DNA of 64,000 nt from the NCBI RefSeq assembly GCF_009937765.1, contig NZ_CP047089.1, forward strand, positions 866,272 to 930,271, written 5' to 3'. Below the pieces are notes generated by a model. It was not told where the DNA came from. It did not search any database and saw nothing but the letters and a program-made list of their open reading frames with translations. Below, one piece after another: positions 1 through 11,560 of this stretch. The DNA is from Bacillus pumilus. Lineage in GTDB: Bacteria > Bacillota > Bacilli > Bacillales > Bacillaceae. Within the stretch, counting starts at the first letter, position 1. The number at the start of each line of letters is the position of its first letter. The translations under genes were made by a program, and so were the position numbers.

Positions 1-21
1 CACCTTTGGAAGTGTCGTCAT
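1..21 (-). CDS. yvcK: Start of YvcK/GlmR-family protein (5' end only)
   Basis: The first seven codons read ATG ACG ACA CTT CCA AAG GTG (MTTLPKV) and begin directly after the TAG stop of rapZ. In Bacillus the gene after yvcJ/rapZ is yvcK (glmR), a NAD(P)-sugar-nucleotide-binding regulator of carbon flow into the cell wall. Its N-terminus runs into a glycine-rich loop just beyond this point, which is outside the window. The identification rests on position and the abutting start codon only. Confidence 0.55.
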
Positions 22-909
22 CTATTTTCTACTTCTCTTTTCAATGTCCCGGTGAGTGACATGAGTGTAGTAGTCATTTTTAAAATACTCCGATAAGTAG
101 TTCGCTAGCGTCACTGATCGGTGCTGTCCACCTGTACAGCCAATAGCGATCACAAGCTGACTTTTTCCTTCCCGTTTATAGGACGGAAGCATAAAGCTGA
201 GAAGATCAATTAATTTCTCTGTGAATTTTTGTGTCTCGCTCCATTTCATTACATAGGAGCGCACTTCTTCATCGTTTCCAGTCTGTGGACGCATGCTCTC
301 AATATAGTAAGGATTCGGCAGGAATCTTACATCAAATACAAGATCAGCATCAATCGGCAGACCGTATTTAAAACCGAAGGACATCACATTCACTGTAAAC
401 ACCTGTCCTTGGCTTGTGGCAAAGTGCGCGACAATTTTTTCTCGAAGCTGTTTTGGCTTTAAATCCGATGTATCAAAAATCATCTGAGCTCGGCCTTTTA
501 ACTCTTCTAACAGATCGCGTTCCATCGCGATTCCTTCGAGCGGCAAACCTGTTGTCGCAAGAGGATGCGAACGTCTCGTTTCTTTGTATCTTGAGACAAG
601 CACCTTATCGTTTGCATCTAGAAATAATATCCTTGGTGTGATCCAACCAAGATCACTCATTTCATCTAAGGCTGCAATTAAGCTGTCAAAGAATTCACGT
701 CCTCGCAAATCCATCACAAGGGCAACCTTGCTCATCTTCGAATTCGATTCCTTCATGAGTTCTAGGAATTTAGGTAAAAGTGATGGCGGCAAGTTATCTA
801 CACAGAAGTACCCTAAATCTTCAAAGCTTTGAATGGCAACGGTTTTCCCCGCACCTGACATTCCAGTAATAATCACAAGCTGAATATCTTCTTGTTTGTG
901 TGTATTCAT
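22..909 (-). CDS. yvcJ: RapZ/YvcJ-family nucleotide-binding protein
   Basis: This 295-residue P-loop protein has a Walker A motif GMSGAGKT near the N-terminus and the conserved C-terminal [10 protein letters not shown] segment typical of RapZ/YvcJ. The family binds and hydrolyses nucleotides. In E. coli RapZ is an RNase adaptor for the GlmZ sRNA; in B. subtilis YvcJ affects competence, and an adaptor role there is unproven. The ATG at 909 is preferred over one 36 bases upstream because AGGAGAGG sits just before it and the length matches the B. subtilis protein. It lies between yvcI and yvcK in the usual yvcIJK order. Confidence 0.93.
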   Translation of the reverse strand: MNTHKQEDIQLVIITGMSGAGKTVAIQSFEDLGYFCVDNLPPSLLPKFLELMKESNSKMSKVALVMDLRGREFFDSLIAALDEMSDLGWITPRILFLDANDKVLVSRYKETRRSHPLATTGLPLEGIAMERDLLEELKGRAQMIFDTSDLKPKQLREKIVAHFATSQGQVFTVNVMSFGFKYGLPIDADLVFDVRFLPNPYYIESMRPQTGNDEEVRSYVMKWSETQKFTEKLIDLLSFMLPSYKREGKSQLVIAIGCTGGQHRSVTLANYLSEYFKNDYYTHVTHRDIEKRSRK

Positions 910-948
910 GCCTGCTTCCTCTCCTTCTTTATAAAAACGGTTCATGTA

Positions 949-1413
949 TTAGTCTCCTTGAGGATCTAACCGATAAGCAATCAATTCAAAATCAGGTGTA
1001 TACGTAAAAGTACCATGCAGAAGTCCTTTTCCCTTTAGCATGAAATCAAGAATATGGGAATCTCCTGGCGCCATCGGTAAATGCGGCACATCCTTTGCTT
1101 CATGCCACTTTAAAATGCCTTCCTCTGACTCTGTCACGTTTTTTCCAGTAAATGAATCTGCCATAAAGGTGAACATCATCCACTCTTGAACGATTTGATC
1201 GCCTTCTTTTATGATAAAGGTAAAAACACCTTTTAACTGAGGATTTAAAATATAAATTCCTGTTTCTTCTCTATACTCTCGAACGACTGAATCCTTGACC
1301 GATTCTCCGCTTTCCATTTTGCCGCCCGGCGCTACCCACCAGCCCCGTCTTGGCTTTTGCAGCAAGAGAACTTGATCTTCGTGATGCAGCACACAATTGG
1401 TTACTCGTTGCAT
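949..1413 (-). CDS. yvcI: Nudix hydrolase YvcI
   Basis: A 154-residue protein with a full Nudix box (GGKMESGES followed by REYREETG), the Mg2+-binding loop of enzymes that cleave nucleoside diphosphates linked to another moiety. Residues before it (RRGWWVAPGGK) resemble the 8-oxo-dGTP diphosphatase branch, but the substrate cannot be read from sequence. It is the first gene of the yvcI-yvcJ-yvcK unit, 39 bases upstream of rapZ. An AGGTGA ribosome binding site precedes the ATG, and a perfect TATAAT box lies about 35 bases upstream of the start. Confidence 0.9.
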   Translation of the reverse strand: MQRVTNCVLHHEDQVLLLQKPRRGWWVAPGGKMESGESVKDSVVREYREETGIYILNPQLKGVFTFIIKEGDQIVQEWMMFTFMADSFTGKNVTESEEGILKWHEAKDVPHLPMAPGDSHILDFMLKGKGLLHGTFTYTPDFELIAYRLDPQGD

Positions 1414-1446
1414 CAGCTGTCACCTACTCTTTTATGTCTTTAACTT

Positions 1447-1475
1447 ATTATACAGGTTCATCCTGACTCCCACAA
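1447..1475 (-). promoter_or_regulatory. Probable sigma-A promoter of yvcI operon
   Basis: On the minus strand TTGTGG (1475-1470) is followed after 17 bases by a perfect TATAAT (1452-1447), about 35 bases upstream of the yvcI start. The -35 match is poor; the call rests on the -10 box, the spacing and the position. Confidence 0.5.
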
Positions 1476-1616
1476 TGAACATGCCCCTTCTTCATCGAAA
1501 ACAGATCGAATTTCCTCTGAAAGGAGTGGCGGACAATTACTCTACTCTTTATTTTACAGCAACGAATGGTTCTCCATGCGTCATTTGTGAACATCTCTTG
1601 AATTTCTGATTTTAAG

Positions 1617-1650
1617 CAAAAAAAAGGACACGGATTCTCATCCGTGCCAA
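1617..1650 (-). terminator. Terminator after trxB
   Basis: On the minus strand CACGGAT-GAGA-ATCCGTG is followed by a run of T residues. It lies about 120 bases past the trxB stop codon. The rest of the 357-base gap between yvcI and trxB holds the yvcI promoter and no convincing gene. Confidence 0.8.
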
Positions 1651-1770
1651 ACATGTATTCCTTATAAAAGGGGGTCAATTACTAGTTTTATCATAACGGA
1701 AAATTATTTCACCCGTGTTACATTCCAGTTAAAAGCCCATGACGCTATATTAAGGATTTACGACAGCCTT

Positions 1771-2757
<987 letters not shown>

Positions 2758-2884
2758 TTATTAGAATGCCCTTGGGTGATGCTTCCATTCATGACAGAAA
2801 GCATCAATTCCACTCTTACTTTTATTCCTTACCCATATCCTATTAAATCTGCGGATAATAAGCGAATCATTTGCTCATATCTTC

Positions 2885-2925
2885 AAAAAAAGAAAAAGCT
2901 TCCTTAAACTGCTGTTTAAGGAAGC
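2885..2925 (-). terminator. Terminator after cwlO
   Basis: Twelve-base arms GCTTCCTTAAAC and GTTTAAGGAAGC with a four-base loop, followed on the minus strand by a long T-rich tract. It lies 30 bases downstream of the cwlO stop. Confidence 0.93.
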
Positions 2926-2954
2926 CTGTTTACGGTTATATAGTAAGTAATGAT

Positions 2955-4346
2955 TTATTCAACGACTCTTCTTACAACGCCATTGAAAGCTTTTTTCCAG
3001 TAAACATTGCTCATAGAGTCAACTGAAACACCGCGAGAGCTGTTATCGTTCAAGAATGTACCGTTTCCTAAGTAAATACCAACGTGTCCATTTACTTTAT
3101 ACGTATCAAAGAACACAAGGTCTCCGCGTTTCATGTCAGATGCACTTACAGCTCTTCCTTTACCTACAAGCGTATCTGTTGTTGTACCGCCAACTGGTCC
3201 AAGGTTGATGCCTGCTGATGCAAATGCCCAGCGAACGAATGAAGAACAGTCAAAACGACGTGCGTCAATATCAGCTTGTGATCTGCCGCCAGCCCATTTA
3301 TATGGAGATTGTCCAACAATAGTAGAACCTGTGCTGATCGCCCCTTCGATTCCGCCTACGTTACTGCTGACAGGTGATCCACCGCCAGTAGATGGCTTCT
3401 TGCTTGGTGAACTGCTGTTGCTGTTATTATTGTTGTTGTTTGAAGATCCACTGTTACTGTTATTTGAAGACGGGCTGCTGTCGTTAGTTGAGCTATTGTC
3501 TTCTGCTTGAACACTAGCTTGACGCTGCTGTTGTCTTTGTACTTTTTCTTCTTTTGCTTTTTGAGCTGCTTCTCTCGCTTCTTTTTCAGCTTGTTTTTGA
3601 GCAGCGATTGTTGCGTCTTTTTCAGATGCAATGCTGTTAGCCTCACTGTTTAACTCGCTGATTTGAGAAGAAGCACTTCCTTTTTGCTTTTTCACTTGCT
3701 TGAATAGCTTGTCTTTTTCATCAAGCTGTTTATTCAAGTCAGTTTGAAGTGTTTCAAGCTTTGCAAGTGTCTTTTGAACATCTTCAAGCTTTGTGTTTAA
3801 TTCGTTTTCAGACTTTTGAAGCTCAGCTTTGTCTTTTTCTTGCTCTTTAATGATTTCGCTGTCTGCATTGATCAGTGTAGACACTGCACCTGCACGACTG
3901 ATGAAATCGCTAAAGCTTTTTGCTCCTAGTAATACATCTATGTATTTCGTAGAACCGCCGCTTTCTTGAAGCGCACGTACACGCTTTTTCAAGAATTTGT
4001 TTCTATCTTCAATACGTTTTTCAGTATCAGCAATGTCTTTTTTCAGTGCGTTGATTTCTTTTTTCGTTTGTTCATTTTCTTTTTGTTTTTCTTCAATTTG
4101 ATCACTTGTTTTTAAAGCTTTCTCGTCAATTTCTTTTAGCTTTAGTGCAAGTGCCTCTTGTTTTGCTTCAAGCTTTGAAAGCTCATCTTTTTTCTTTTGA
4201 AGGTTTTTGTTAACCTCAGATTGCTTGCTGTCCAGTTCTTGTTTCTTTTGTTCAAAGTTCTGTGCGTTTGCTTCATGAGTAAATGGGATAAATAAACCGC
4301 TCGCTCCGATCACCGAAGCTAAACCGAAAGTAATAAACTTTTTCAC
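2955..4346 (-). CDS. cwlO: Peptidoglycan D,L-endopeptidase CwlO (NlpC/P60)
   Basis: A secreted 463-residue cell-wall hydrolase. It has a signal peptide ending near ANA (residue 28), a long Lys/Glu-rich coiled coil to about residue 250, a Ser/Asn-rich linker, and an NlpC/P60 domain with catalytic Cys367 (FDCSSF) and His421 (NGHVG). In B. subtilis CwlO cuts between D-Glu and meso-DAP during elongation and is activated by FtsEX through the coiled coil; ftsEX is also in this window near 55 kb. The GTG start at 4346 follows AGGAGGAAC. A WalR-like box, a -10 and a leader of about 186 bases lie upstream. The linker is low-complexity but in frame. Confidence 0.96.
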   Translation of the reverse strand: MKKFITFGLASVIGASGLFIPFTHEANAQNFEQKKQELDSKQSEVNKNLQKKKDELSKLEAKQEALALKLKEIDEKALKTSDQIEEKQKENEQTKKEINALKKDIADTEKRIEDRNKFLKKRVRALQESGGSTKYIDVLLGAKSFSDFISRAGAVSTLINADSEIIKEQEKDKAELQKSENELNTKLEDVQKTLAKLETLQTDLNKQLDEKDKLFKQVKKQKGSASSQISELNSEANSIASEKDATIAAQKQAEKEAREAAQKAKEEKVQRQQQRQASVQAEDNSSTNDSSPSSNNSNSGSSNNNNNNSNSSSPSKKPSTGGGSPVSSNVGGIEGAISTGSTIVGQSPYKWAGGRSQADIDARRFDCSSFVRWAFASAGINLGPVGGTTTDTLVGKGRAVSASDMKRGDLVFFDTYKVNGHVGIYLGNGTFLNDNSSRGVSVDSMSNVYWKKAFNGVVRRVVE

Positions 4347-4538
4347 GAATAGTTCCTCCTTTGACAATTTCCAAGCGACATGAGAAAGCAGCAAATTCTC
4401 TGCGACCAATCTGTGCTATCTATGTCTTTCTTCCTGATTGATCAGTCAGATGTTGACCAGATTGTTTCTATCACTAGGTGTTTCATTATGTATAGTAAAA
4501 TATTTAAATATATGTCTTTGTTTTAATCCACGATTTTC

Positions 4539-4567
4539 ATTATACATGAGACATCGACAAAATGAGC
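4539..4567 (-). promoter_or_regulatory. Probable cwlO promoter with long leader
   Basis: A perfect TATAAT (4544-4539 on the minus strand) has no good -35 hexamer at 4567-4562, as expected for an activated promoter. Initiation here gives an untranslated leader of about 186 bases before the GTG of cwlO. A long destabilising leader is known for B. subtilis cwlO. Confidence 0.6.
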
Positions 4568-4577
4568 TAATATTTTT

Positions 4578-4594
4578 ATTACATTTATGTTTCA
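4578..4594 (-). promoter_or_regulatory. Candidate WalR (YycF) box upstream of cwlO
   Basis: The minus strand reads TGAAAC-ATAAA-TGTAAT, matching the WalR direct-repeat consensus TGTWAH-N5-TGTWAH at 11 of 12 positions. It sits about 11 bases upstream of the -35 position of the predicted cwlO promoter, a normal place for an activator. CwlO is a known WalRK target in B. subtilis. Confidence 0.65.
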
Positions 4595-4654
4595 AAAACA
4601 TGTCGTGATTGTCATACTTCGCCAAATCCTTGCAAATCCCACCTTTTTAACCAA

Positions 4655-4683
4655 GAAAAAAGCATGACCTTTTCGGCCACGCT
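4655..4683 (-). terminator. Terminator after yvcD
   Basis: On the minus strand a nine-pair stem (AGCGTGGCC with GGTCATGCT, using G-U pairs) and GAAAA loop is followed by TTTTTTC, 27 bases past the yvcD stop. Confidence 0.85.
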
Positions 4684-4709
4684 TCAATCTCATAAATCTA
4701 TTTACCTAT

Positions 4710-6167
4710 TTATTCAATTAATGAGCAAATGACTTGTTCGTATTTAGACAGTGTTTGAACACTGATTTGAAAAGAGGATGCAATCTCTTTTTTGCTAATA
4801 GACTCTTCTTGCTCCTGCATCCATACATAATAAGATGCTGCTGCCCATGCAGGCGCATTTTTCTTATCTACGCCAGAAGCACGTGCCTGCTGAATAATAT
4901 GGAATAACCAAAAATAAGGCATATGACTGTCAGGCTGAACAGCTTCTTCCAAGCTGGATGCCGCCTGTTTTGCAAAAACCGCATCTTCTGAAAAAGACCG
5001 TTCTTCCATTTCACCTTCGTATAAGAGCAGTTCAATGAATTGCTGTTCGAAGGCTGTTTTCGCTGCGCGTGCATCAAGGACAGATTGAAGAACGTCACGT
5101 TCTCCTTTTTGTTTGCTTACATAGTACGCCGTCAGCCGCTCCTCAATGGAAACCATCGGCTCAGTCTCCTCAGGTTTATCCTGCCACGGCTTGATTTCAT
5201 CTGCATCGATATCTTCTTCGACCATCTTATCCCAAACCGTCTGTGCAAGTGTTTTGTGACCTGTATAATAAGCTGCGCTTGCGAGCCAATATAGAAATGT
5301 ACTATCACCTTGAAAGCCTGTTTTATACAAAGAATAAAGCCATTTAAAAGCCCATTCAAATTCTCCAACTAGGGCAAATGTTGCGCCAAGCTTATAACGC
5401 TGTTCACTTAATATTGGATACACGTGCGTTAATTGCTTTGCTAACGTATTGACCTTCTCTTCTTCTTTTTCATAATGATAGAAGACTAGCTGGTTGCAAA
5501 GTGCATGCAGATTACCCGGATTTTCATGTAGAACCCGGTTCAGCATCTCTTTCGCCTGATGGATTTGACCAGAATAAAAATAGGCCAATGCGAGATTATT
5601 ATACGCTGACCAAAATTCTGGATACTCGACAATCATCTGTTCCAGCATCTCAATGGCTTCATCAAGCCTGCCGCTTTCTAGCAAGTGATTTGCTTGATCC
5701 TGCTTCACAATCAGGTCGTCCTGATCGTAAGGGAAATCTTCGTCCTCTTCGTCACTCATATCGAGCAGATCGAGAAGGTCATCATTTTCATCTGCAAATT
5801 CCCCGTTCTCTTCTAATGAAGCATAAGCAGTCGCTGACTTATATGCCTCTTGAAAGAGTCCTAGATTCGCATAATTATTGGCTTTAAAATAATGACACTC
5901 AGACATATTTTCATCAATATGCTCAAGGATGAAATCAAGCAGTTCATTTGATTGTTGGTAATGACCCATTTCAGTATAAATAATAGCTAGCTGTGACAGC
6001 ATTTCTACATTTTCAGGCTCAAGTACGATCGCCCGCTGTATTAGCTTACTTGCTCTAGATAGATTTCTTTCTCTATAAGCTTTTAGACCTTTATGAAAAA
6101 AGTAATGCCCATCTTGGAATAGCTGGACCACTTGTGTGTGATTATTTTGAGAAGTGTATTTACTCAC
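4710..6167 (-). CDS. yvcD: TPR-repeat protein YvcD
   Basis: A cytoplasmic protein of 485 residues made mostly of tetratricopeptide repeats; repeat-like units begin near residues 22, 54, 88 and again at about 170-260 (LDEAIEMLEQMIVEYPEFWSAYNNLA type). A very acidic stretch (DLLDMSDEEDEDF) separates the repeat blocks. The C-terminus resembles a helix-turn-helix-like segment (KKEIASSFQISVQTLSKYEQ). TPR arrays mediate protein contacts; the partner is unknown. The GTG start at 6167 follows GGAGGG; an upstream ATG lacks a ribosome binding site. It is the only gene between cwlO and the his operon, as in B. subtilis. Confidence 0.88.
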   Translation of the reverse strand: MSKYTSQNNHTQVVQLFQDGHYFFHKGLKAYRERNLSRASKLIQRAIVLEPENVEMLSQLAIIYTEMGHYQQSNELLDFILEHIDENMSECHYFKANNYANLGLFQEAYKSATAYASLEENGEFADENDDLLDLLDMSDEEDEDFPYDQDDLIVKQDQANHLLESGRLDEAIEMLEQMIVEYPEFWSAYNNLALAYFYSGQIHQAKEMLNRVLHENPGNLHALCNQLVFYHYEKEEEKVNTLAKQLTHVYPILSEQRYKLGATFALVGEFEWAFKWLYSLYKTGFQGDSTFLYWLASAAYYTGHKTLAQTVWDKMVEEDIDADEIKPWQDKPEETEPMVSIEERLTAYYVSKQKGERDVLQSVLDARAAKTAFEQQFIELLLYEGEMEERSFSEDAVFAKQAASSLEEAVQPDSHMPYFWLFHIIQQARASGVDKKNAPAWAAASYYVWMQEQEESISKKEIASSFQISVQTLSKYEQVICSLIE

Positions 6168-6271
6168 TGATACCCTCCATTTCGAACAGTGTACCGTGTG
6201 TAGTATAACATACTTCAAGAGTCGTCACATAGAACAAAAGAAAAGGAAGGATTTGTTTTTCAATTGGAAAA

Positions 6272-6300
6272 TAAAAAGCCAGAGGTATCCCCGGCTTTTC
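6272..6300 (-). terminator. Terminator of the his operon
   Basis: On the minus strand AGCCGGGG-ATA-CCTCTGGCT (with G-U pairs) is followed by a T-rich run. It overlaps the end of hisI and closes the operon. Confidence 0.85.
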
Positions 6301-6928
6301 ACTCACCTTGATGACGTTTTTTTAATACTTTTAAAACATCATCAAGAGGCAATTGCTGTTCACACAATAACACAAGCAGGTGATACAGAAGATCGGCTGT
6401 TTCCCATTTCAATTCTTCTTGATCCCGGTTTTTCGCAGCAATGATGACCTCTGACGCTTCTTCCCCTACCTTTTTCAGGATTTTATCGACCCCTTTTTCA
6501 AATAGATAGGTTGTATAAGCGCCTTCTGGCATTTCAGCCTGACGTTTCGCAATCACCTGTTCAAGTTCATTTAAAATCGAAAAACGATCCTGCTCTTCCG
6601 TTTGACGTTTCTCGCCTTCTTCCGAAAAGCAGCTATAACTACCAGTATGGCACGCTGGTCCACTTGGTGTGACAAGAACAAGCAGCGCATCCTTGTCACA
6701 GTCATATCGAATGGATGTGACGCGCTGAGTATGTCCAGATGTGGCGCCTTTGTGCCAAAGCTCGTTTCTTGACCGGCTGTAAAACCATGTTTCCCCTGTC
6801 TCTATTGTTTTTTCATAGGATTCTTGATTCATATACGCCAATGTCAAGACTTCCTTACTTTGAGCATCCTGTACAATCGCAGGTATCAAGCCTGCCTCAT
6901 TAAAGGATAATTCGTTTGCCTGTTTCAT
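6299..6928 (-). CDS. hisI: Bifunctional phosphoribosyl-AMP cyclohydrolase / phosphoribosyl-ATP pyrophosphatase HisI
   Basis: A 209-residue fusion carrying histidine steps 2 and 3. Residues 1-105 form the cyclohydrolase with metal-binding cysteines (YDCDKDA and CHTGSYSC) and the WHKGATSGH signature. Residues 115-209 form the pyrophosphohydrolase with the MazG-like KVGEEASE and ETADLLYH motifs that bind Mg2+. It is the last gene of the operon and overlaps hisF by ATGA, implying translational coupling. Confidence 0.97.
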   Translation of the reverse strand: MKQANELSFNEAGLIPAIVQDAQSKEVLTLAYMNQESYEKTIETGETWFYSRSRNELWHKGATSGHTQRVTSIRYDCDKDALLVLVTPSGPACHTGSYSCFSEEGEKRQTEEQDRFSILNELEQVIAKRQAEMPEGAYTTYLFEKGVDKILKKVGEEASEVIIAAKNRDQEELKWETADLLYHLLVLLCEQQLPLDDVLKVLKKRHQGE

Positions 6929-7683
6929 CTGACCTTCACCCCGTGTTCTTTCAAGTATGTCTTTACCTCTTGAATTGAAGTCTCTTTATAATGAAAAATG
7001 GAGGCTGCTAAAGCTGCATCCGCTTCTCCTTTTGTAAATGCCTCCAGCATATGCTGAGCATTGCCAGCGCCTCCTGAAGCAATGACAGGCACAGTGACAG
7101 CTTCTGACACAAGCTTTGTTAATCGATGATCAAAGCCCTTTTTCTCACCGTCGGCATCCATACTTGTGAGCAAGATCTCTCCTGCCCCCCTCAGCACGGC
7201 TTCTTTTGCCCAATCGCTTACCTCTATATCCGTTTGACGACGCCCTCCGTGTGTATAAACCATGTACGCTTTTTTCTCTTCAACGTACTTTGCATCTATT
7301 GCGACGACGATGCACTGGGAACCAAAAAAATCGGCACCTTCTGAAATCAATTCTGGTCTTAAAACTGCCGCTGTGTTCACAGATACTTTGTCTGCACCCG
7401 CTCTTAATATGCGCTTCATATCATCAAGGTGGTTAATTCCACCGCCTACCGTAAAAGGGATGGCAAGAGTGGACGCCACTTGCTTGACCACATCCACCAT
7501 CGTTTTCCGGCCTTCATGAGAGGCAGAAATATCAAGAAAGACGAGTTCATCCGCCCCTTCCTCATCATATATCTGCGCTAATTCTACCGGATCACCAGCA
7601 TCCTTTAAACCGAGGAATTGCACCCCTTTGACCACACGCCCTTCCTTCACATCGAGACATGGGATGATTCGTTTTGTCATCAT
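6925..7683 (-). CDS. hisF: Imidazole glycerol phosphate synthase subunit HisF
   Basis: A 252-residue TIM barrel that joins PRFAR with ammonia from HisH to give IGP and AICAR. The signature [15 protein letters not shown] contains the first catalytic Asp; the second, in the DADGEKKG segment, and the phosphate-binding VGGG and ASGGAG loops are all present. Two consecutive ATGs overlap the hisA stop; the first is taken because it gives the usual length. Confidence 0.97.
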   Translation of the reverse strand: MMTKRIIPCLDVKEGRVVKGVQFLGLKDAGDPVELAQIYDEEGADELVFLDISASHEGRKTMVDVVKQVASTLAIPFTVGGGINHLDDMKRILRAGADKVSVNTAAVLRPELISEGADFFGSQCIVVAIDAKYVEEKKAYMVYTHGGRRQTDIEVSDWAKEAVLRGAGEILLTSMDADGEKKGFDHRLTKLVSEAVTVPVIASGGAGNAQHMLEAFTKGEADAALAASIFHYKETSIQEVKTYLKEHGVKVR

Positions 7684-8417
7684 ACGCGGTCAAGCCCTTC
7701 AATTGCTTCTGCTAAAGTAAACCGCTCCGTATAAAGTGCCTTTCCAATGATCGCACCAGAAACGCCTGTCTGCTTTTGTGCTGACAGCTTTTGAAGATCA
7801 GCTACCGAACTGATACCACCTGAAGCAATGACTTGTTTGCCAGTCGCTTCTGCTAAGCGAACTGTACTTTCCACATTGGGACCCGCCAGCATGCCGTCCA
7901 TTTGAATATCTGTGAAAATAAAGACCTCTGCGCCTTCCTTTGCCAATTCTTTGCCGAGATCCTCTGCCTTCACTTTCGACGTTTCAAGCCACCCCTCAGT
8001 CGATACGAATCCATTTCTCGCATCAATGCCAATCGCTATTTTCTCCCCATATTGCGCAAGCATTTTTTTCACAAAAGCAGGGTTAGAAACAGCCGAGCTG
8101 CCAAGGATGACCCGAGCTACGCCATTGTTTATATAAAAGGCAACGTCTTCTTCTGTCCGAATACCGCCACCAATTTGTACTTTTACATCTAAGGATGAAG
8201 CAATTGCCAGCACATGCTCATGATTGACGCGATTCCCCGCCTTCGCACCATCTAGGTCAACGAGATGAATCCACTTTGCTCCTTCATTTGCAAATCGCGT
8301 CGCCATATCGAGCGGTGAATCTCCATAAATGGTTTCTTGATCATAATCTCCTTGCACGAGCCGTACACATTTGCCATTCCTCATATCAATCGCTGGATAC
8401 AATGTAAATTCACTCAT
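7680..8417 (-). CDS. hisA: ProFAR isomerase HisA
   Basis: A 245-residue TIM barrel performing the Amadori isomerisation of ProFAR to PRFAR, step 4 of histidine synthesis. The catalytic Asp in [14 protein letters not shown] and the second in TDIQMDGML are present, as are the phosphate loops IGGGIRT and ASGGISS. It overlaps hisH upstream and hisF downstream by four bases each. Confidence 0.97.
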   Translation of the reverse strand: MSEFTLYPAIDMRNGKCVRLVQGDYDQETIYGDSPLDMATRFANEGAKWIHLVDLDGAKAGNRVNHEHVLAIASSLDVKVQIGGGIRTEEDVAFYINNGVARVILGSSAVSNPAFVKKMLAQYGEKIAIGIDARNGFVSTEGWLETSKVKAEDLGKELAKEGAEVFIFTDIQMDGMLAGPNVESTVRLAEATGKQVIASGGISSVADLQKLSAQKQTGVSGAIIGKALYTERFTLAEAIEGLDRV

Positions 8418-9052
8418 TTGTTCACCCTCTGTTCGTTTGCTAGTTGAATAAATTGTTTGAGCAGCGCCATGCCCGTTGTACTGCTTTTTTCAGGGTGAAA
8501 CTGTGCGCCTAGCACATTTCCCTTACCGACAATTGCTGGCACTTGAACGCCATAGTCTGCGCTTGCTAATTGCTCTTCTGGATTCATATCCCTCACATAA
8601 TAAGAGTGAACAAAGTACGCAAATCCTTCTGGTACTCCGTCAAACAATGGGGAGGGCTGATGAAATGTGAGCTCATTCCACCCCATATGAGGCACCTTCA
8701 GCCTTTGCCCATCTTGTTCACGATCCTTTAAAAGAACGACCCGTCCTTTTAGCAGTCCCAACCCTTTCGTACGTCCTGCCTCTTCACTTTCTTCAAATAA
8801 AAGTTGCATCCCAAGGCAAATGCCAAATAGCAGCTTTCCTTCCTGCACGACTTGGTGGATAAATCCCTCAAGTCCTGTCTGTTTTAACAACTGCATCGCA
8901 TCACGAAACGAACCGACCCCAGGCAAAATATAAGCATCTGCCTTTTTGAGCTCCTCCACATCAGCGGAGACAATATAACGGGCACCTGCTCGTGCCAGTG
9001 CTTTTGATACGCTAAACAAATTTCCCATTCCGTAATCAATGACGCCGATCAT
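8414..9052 (-). CDS. hisH: Imidazole glycerol phosphate synthase glutaminase subunit HisH
   Basis: A 212-residue class I glutamine amidotransferase that feeds ammonia to HisF. It shows the nucleophile-elbow Cys in [10 protein letters not shown] and the His-Glu pair in AQFHPEKSS, completing the triad. The start codon overlaps the hisB stop as TAATG. Confidence 0.97.
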   Translation of the reverse strand: MIGVIDYGMGNLFSVSKALARAGARYIVSADVEELKKADAYILPGVGSFRDAMQLLKQTGLEGFIHQVVQEGKLLFGICLGMQLLFEESEEAGRTKGLGLLKGRVVLLKDREQDGQRLKVPHMGWNELTFHQPSPLFDGVPEGFAYFVHSYYVRDMNPEEQLASADYGVQVPAIVGKGNVLGAQFHPEKSSTTGMALLKQFIQLANEQRVNK

Positions 9053-9636
9053 TAGAGCATCCCCTTTGTTGAAGGAATCCCTTTCACACGTGGATCAATG
9101 GTTGTTGCTTCATCTAAAGCACGTGCCATCGCTTTAAAAATCGCTTCAATCATGTGGTGCGTATTGGTTCCGTAGTGAACAATGACATGAAGATTTATAC
9201 GGGCTTCTAACGCAAACTTCCAAAGAAATTCATGCACGAGCTCTGTATCAAATGTACCGACCTTTTGACTTGGGAAGGCCGCTCTCATTTCCAAATGAGG
9301 ACGATTGCTTAAATCAACCACGACCTGAGCAAGCGTTTCATCCATTGGAACAAAACTCGATCCATATCGCTTGATTCCTTTTTTATCACCTAACGCTTCC
9401 TTAAACATTTGCCCAAGAACGATGCCAATATCTTCTGTTGTGTGGTGATCATCAACATCCGTATCTCCTTTCGCATCGACGGTCAAATTAAAGTGTCCAT
9501 GCTTCGTGAATAGATCGAGCATGTGTGTCATAAAAGGGACATCTGTTTGAATATCCGCTTTTCCTTCTCCATCAATCTCTAACGCTAATGAAATATTCGT
9601 TTCATTTGTTTTTCTCTCTGTTTCCGCCTGTCTCAT
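9052..9636 (-). CDS. hisB: Imidazoleglycerol-phosphate dehydratase HisB
   Basis: A 194-residue monofunctional dehydratase (no phosphatase domain, as usual in Firmicutes). The manganese-binding motifs [10 protein letters not shown] and its repeat [10 protein letters not shown] are both present. It converts IGP to imidazole acetol phosphate. It overlaps hisD by ATGA. Confidence 0.97.
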   Translation of the reverse strand: MRQAETERKTNETNISLALEIDGEGKADIQTDVPFMTHMLDLFTKHGHFNLTVDAKGDTDVDDHHTTEDIGIVLGQMFKEALGDKKGIKRYGSSFVPMDETLAQVVVDLSNRPHLEMRAAFPSQKVGTFDTELVHEFLWKFALEARINLHVIVHYGTNTHHMIEAIFKAMARALDEATTIDPRVKGIPSTKGML

Positions 9637-10922
9637 GACGATTCCTCCCGCTTTCTCGATTCAATCGATCTTGCATGCGCTTCGAGCCCTTCTAATCTGG
9701 CAAAAGCCGCAATGCTATCCCTGTGTGTCTCAAAGGCTTCTTGACTATACGAAATAATGCTCGTTTTCTTTTGAAAATCGGTCACACCGAGTGGGCTAGA
9801 AAATCTAGCTGTTCCGTTGGTTGGCAGCACGTGATTCGGTCCTGCAAAATAATCGCCTACCGGCTCAGGGCTATAACGCCCTAAAAAAATCGCCCCTGCA
9901 TGCTTAATTTGACCAAGAAATGATTCTGGATAGGCTGTTAGCACCTCTAAATGCTCTGGCGCTAACTGATTGACGACGTCTACTGCACGATCCATGGAAT
10001 CCGTCACGTATATACGGCCATGATGTTTTATGGATTGTGTGGCTATTGATTTTCTTGGTAAGGTGTCTAGCTGCGCTTGCACCTCAGCTTGCACGTTTTC
10101 CGCAAGTGTCTTAGACGGGGTGACCAAAATACTAGATGCTAGCGCATCATGCTCTGCCTGAGAAAGTAAATCAGCCGCCACCTCATGTGCTATAGCCGTG
10201 TCGTCTGCTAGAACCGCAATTTCACTTGGACCCGCAATCATATCAATATCGACCTGACCAAATACTTCCCGCTTTGCCAGTGCGACATAGATGTTACCTG
10301 GACCTGTAATTTTATCAACAGGCTGAATGGTTTCTGTTCCATAGGCAAGTGTCGCAATCGCCTGTGCACCGCCCATTTTATACATCTCAGAAATACCGAG
10401 CTCCTTCGCAGCAACGAGTACAGCATCAGATAGGCAACCGTCTTTCCCTGGTGGTGTCACAAGGACAATTCGCTGAACACCAGCGACAAGCGCCGGAATG
10501 ACATTCATTAGAACAGATGATGGATAAGCAGCTGTTCCGCCGGGGACATACACACCAACTGCATCAAGCGGTGTCACCTTTTGTCCAAGCATCGAGCCAT
10601 CTTGCTGATGATAAAACCACGAGGATGTTAACTGACGCTCATGGTATGTGCGAATATTGCGGATAGCTGTTTGGATCACCTGAACCATGGCTGGGTCCAT
10701 GCGTTCGAAGGCTTTTGTCATTTCCTCCTCTGTGACAAGCGGATCTTCAAGCAGCACCCCATCAAATTGCTTTGTAAAAGACTGGACCGCTGGATCGCCA
10801 TTTATTCTCACTTCTTGTATAATCCGCTGAACAGCCAAGCGCTGCTCTTCCTTGCCCGTATCTAAAGTCCGTTTGAGTGAGAGTGTGTCTGTGTCACCTT
10901 CTTTTATGTAGGTGATGTTCAT
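9633..10922 (-). CDS. hisD: Histidinol dehydrogenase HisD
   Basis: A 429-residue Zn-dependent NAD enzyme oxidising histidinol twice to histidine. Family motifs seen include [47 protein letters not shown] and the C-terminal GPNHVLPT. It overlaps hisG by four bases. Confidence 0.97.
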   Translation of the reverse strand: MNITYIKEGDTDTLSLKRTLDTGKEEQRLAVQRIIQEVRINGDPAVQSFTKQFDGVLLEDPLVTEEEMTKAFERMDPAMVQVIQTAIRNIRTYHERQLTSSWFYHQQDGSMLGQKVTPLDAVGVYVPGGTAAYPSSVLMNVIPALVAGVQRIVLVTPPGKDGCLSDAVLVAAKELGISEMYKMGGAQAIATLAYGTETIQPVDKITGPGNIYVALAKREVFGQVDIDMIAGPSEIAVLADDTAIAHEVAADLLSQAEHDALASSILVTPSKTLAENVQAEVQAQLDTLPRKSIATQSIKHHGRIYVTDSMDRAVDVVNQLAPEHLEVLTAYPESFLGQIKHAGAIFLGRYSPEPVGDYFAGPNHVLPTNGTARFSSPLGVTDFQKKTSIISYSQEAFETHRDSIAAFARLEGLEAHARSIESRKREESS

Positions 10923-11560
10923 GATGTTTCCTCCCCTTCAATGATTCTTGCAAGGCGTTGCGCCATTTCATCAATCACCGCATCCTTCATCCGATAGCTC
11001 ACAGGATTGACTATAAACCGTGACGTAATATCACAAATATGCTCCGTTTCAACAAGACCGTTTTCCTTAAGTGTTTGACCTGTAGAGACAATATCAACAA
11101 TACGATCGGCGAGTCCGATGAGCGGTGCTAATTCAATGGAACCATTCAGCTTAATGATTTCTACTTGCTCCCCTTGTTCTCTAAAATAGGAAGATGCGAC
11201 ATTTGGGTACTTTGTGGCGACACGCGGCGCAACACCACCCCAGCTGGCTCCTGGCAATCCAGCAACTGCTAAATGGCATTTACTGATGTTTAAATCAAGC
11301 ACCTCGTACACATCACGAGCTTCTTCGAGCATGACATCCTTTCCTGCAATGCCCACATCGGCTACACCGTGCTCTACATAAGTCGTCACATCCATTGGTT
11401 TCGCTAAAATAAAGCGGAGGCTTTCTTCCGGTACATCAATGATTAACTTTCTTGAATCCTCGAATTCCTCTGGCAGTTGATAACCCGCCTGCCTTAACAG
11501 CCCTGCAGCCTCTTCAAATATTCGGCCCTTTGGCATCGCCATCGTCAACACTTTACCCAT
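10919..11560 (-). CDS. hisG: ATP phosphoribosyltransferase catalytic subunit HisG (short form)
   Basis: At 213 residues this is the short HisG, which lacks the regulatory C-terminal domain and needs HisZ for activity. It joins ATP and PRPP in the committed step of the pathway. Motifs include the N-terminal [25 protein letters not shown] and the PRPP-binding loop [13 protein letters not shown]. The next upstream gene, hisZ, encodes its partner and overlaps by eight bases, fitting an obligate complex. Confidence 0.97.
   Translation of the reverse strand: MGKVLTMAMPKGRIFEEAAGLLRQAGYQLPEEFEDSRKLIIDVPEESLRFILAKPMDVTTYVEHGVADVGIAGKDVMLEEARDVYEVLDLNISKCHLAVAGLPGASWGGVAPRVATKYPNVASSYFREQGEQVEIIKLNGSIELAPLIGLADRIVDIVSTGQTLKENGLVETEHICDITSRFIVNPVSYRMKDAVIDEMAQRLARIIEGEETS

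Noticed and set aside
1448-1678. Possible 76-codon minus-strand gene between yvcI and trxB
   Set aside because: It spans the trxB terminator hairpin and the yvcI promoter and lacks a ribosome binding site.
3133-3510. Plus-strand open frame of 125 codons with long leucine runs
   Set aside because: It is the antisense of the Ser/Asn-rich linker and NlpC domain of cwlO; the leucine runs mirror the Asn/Ser codons.
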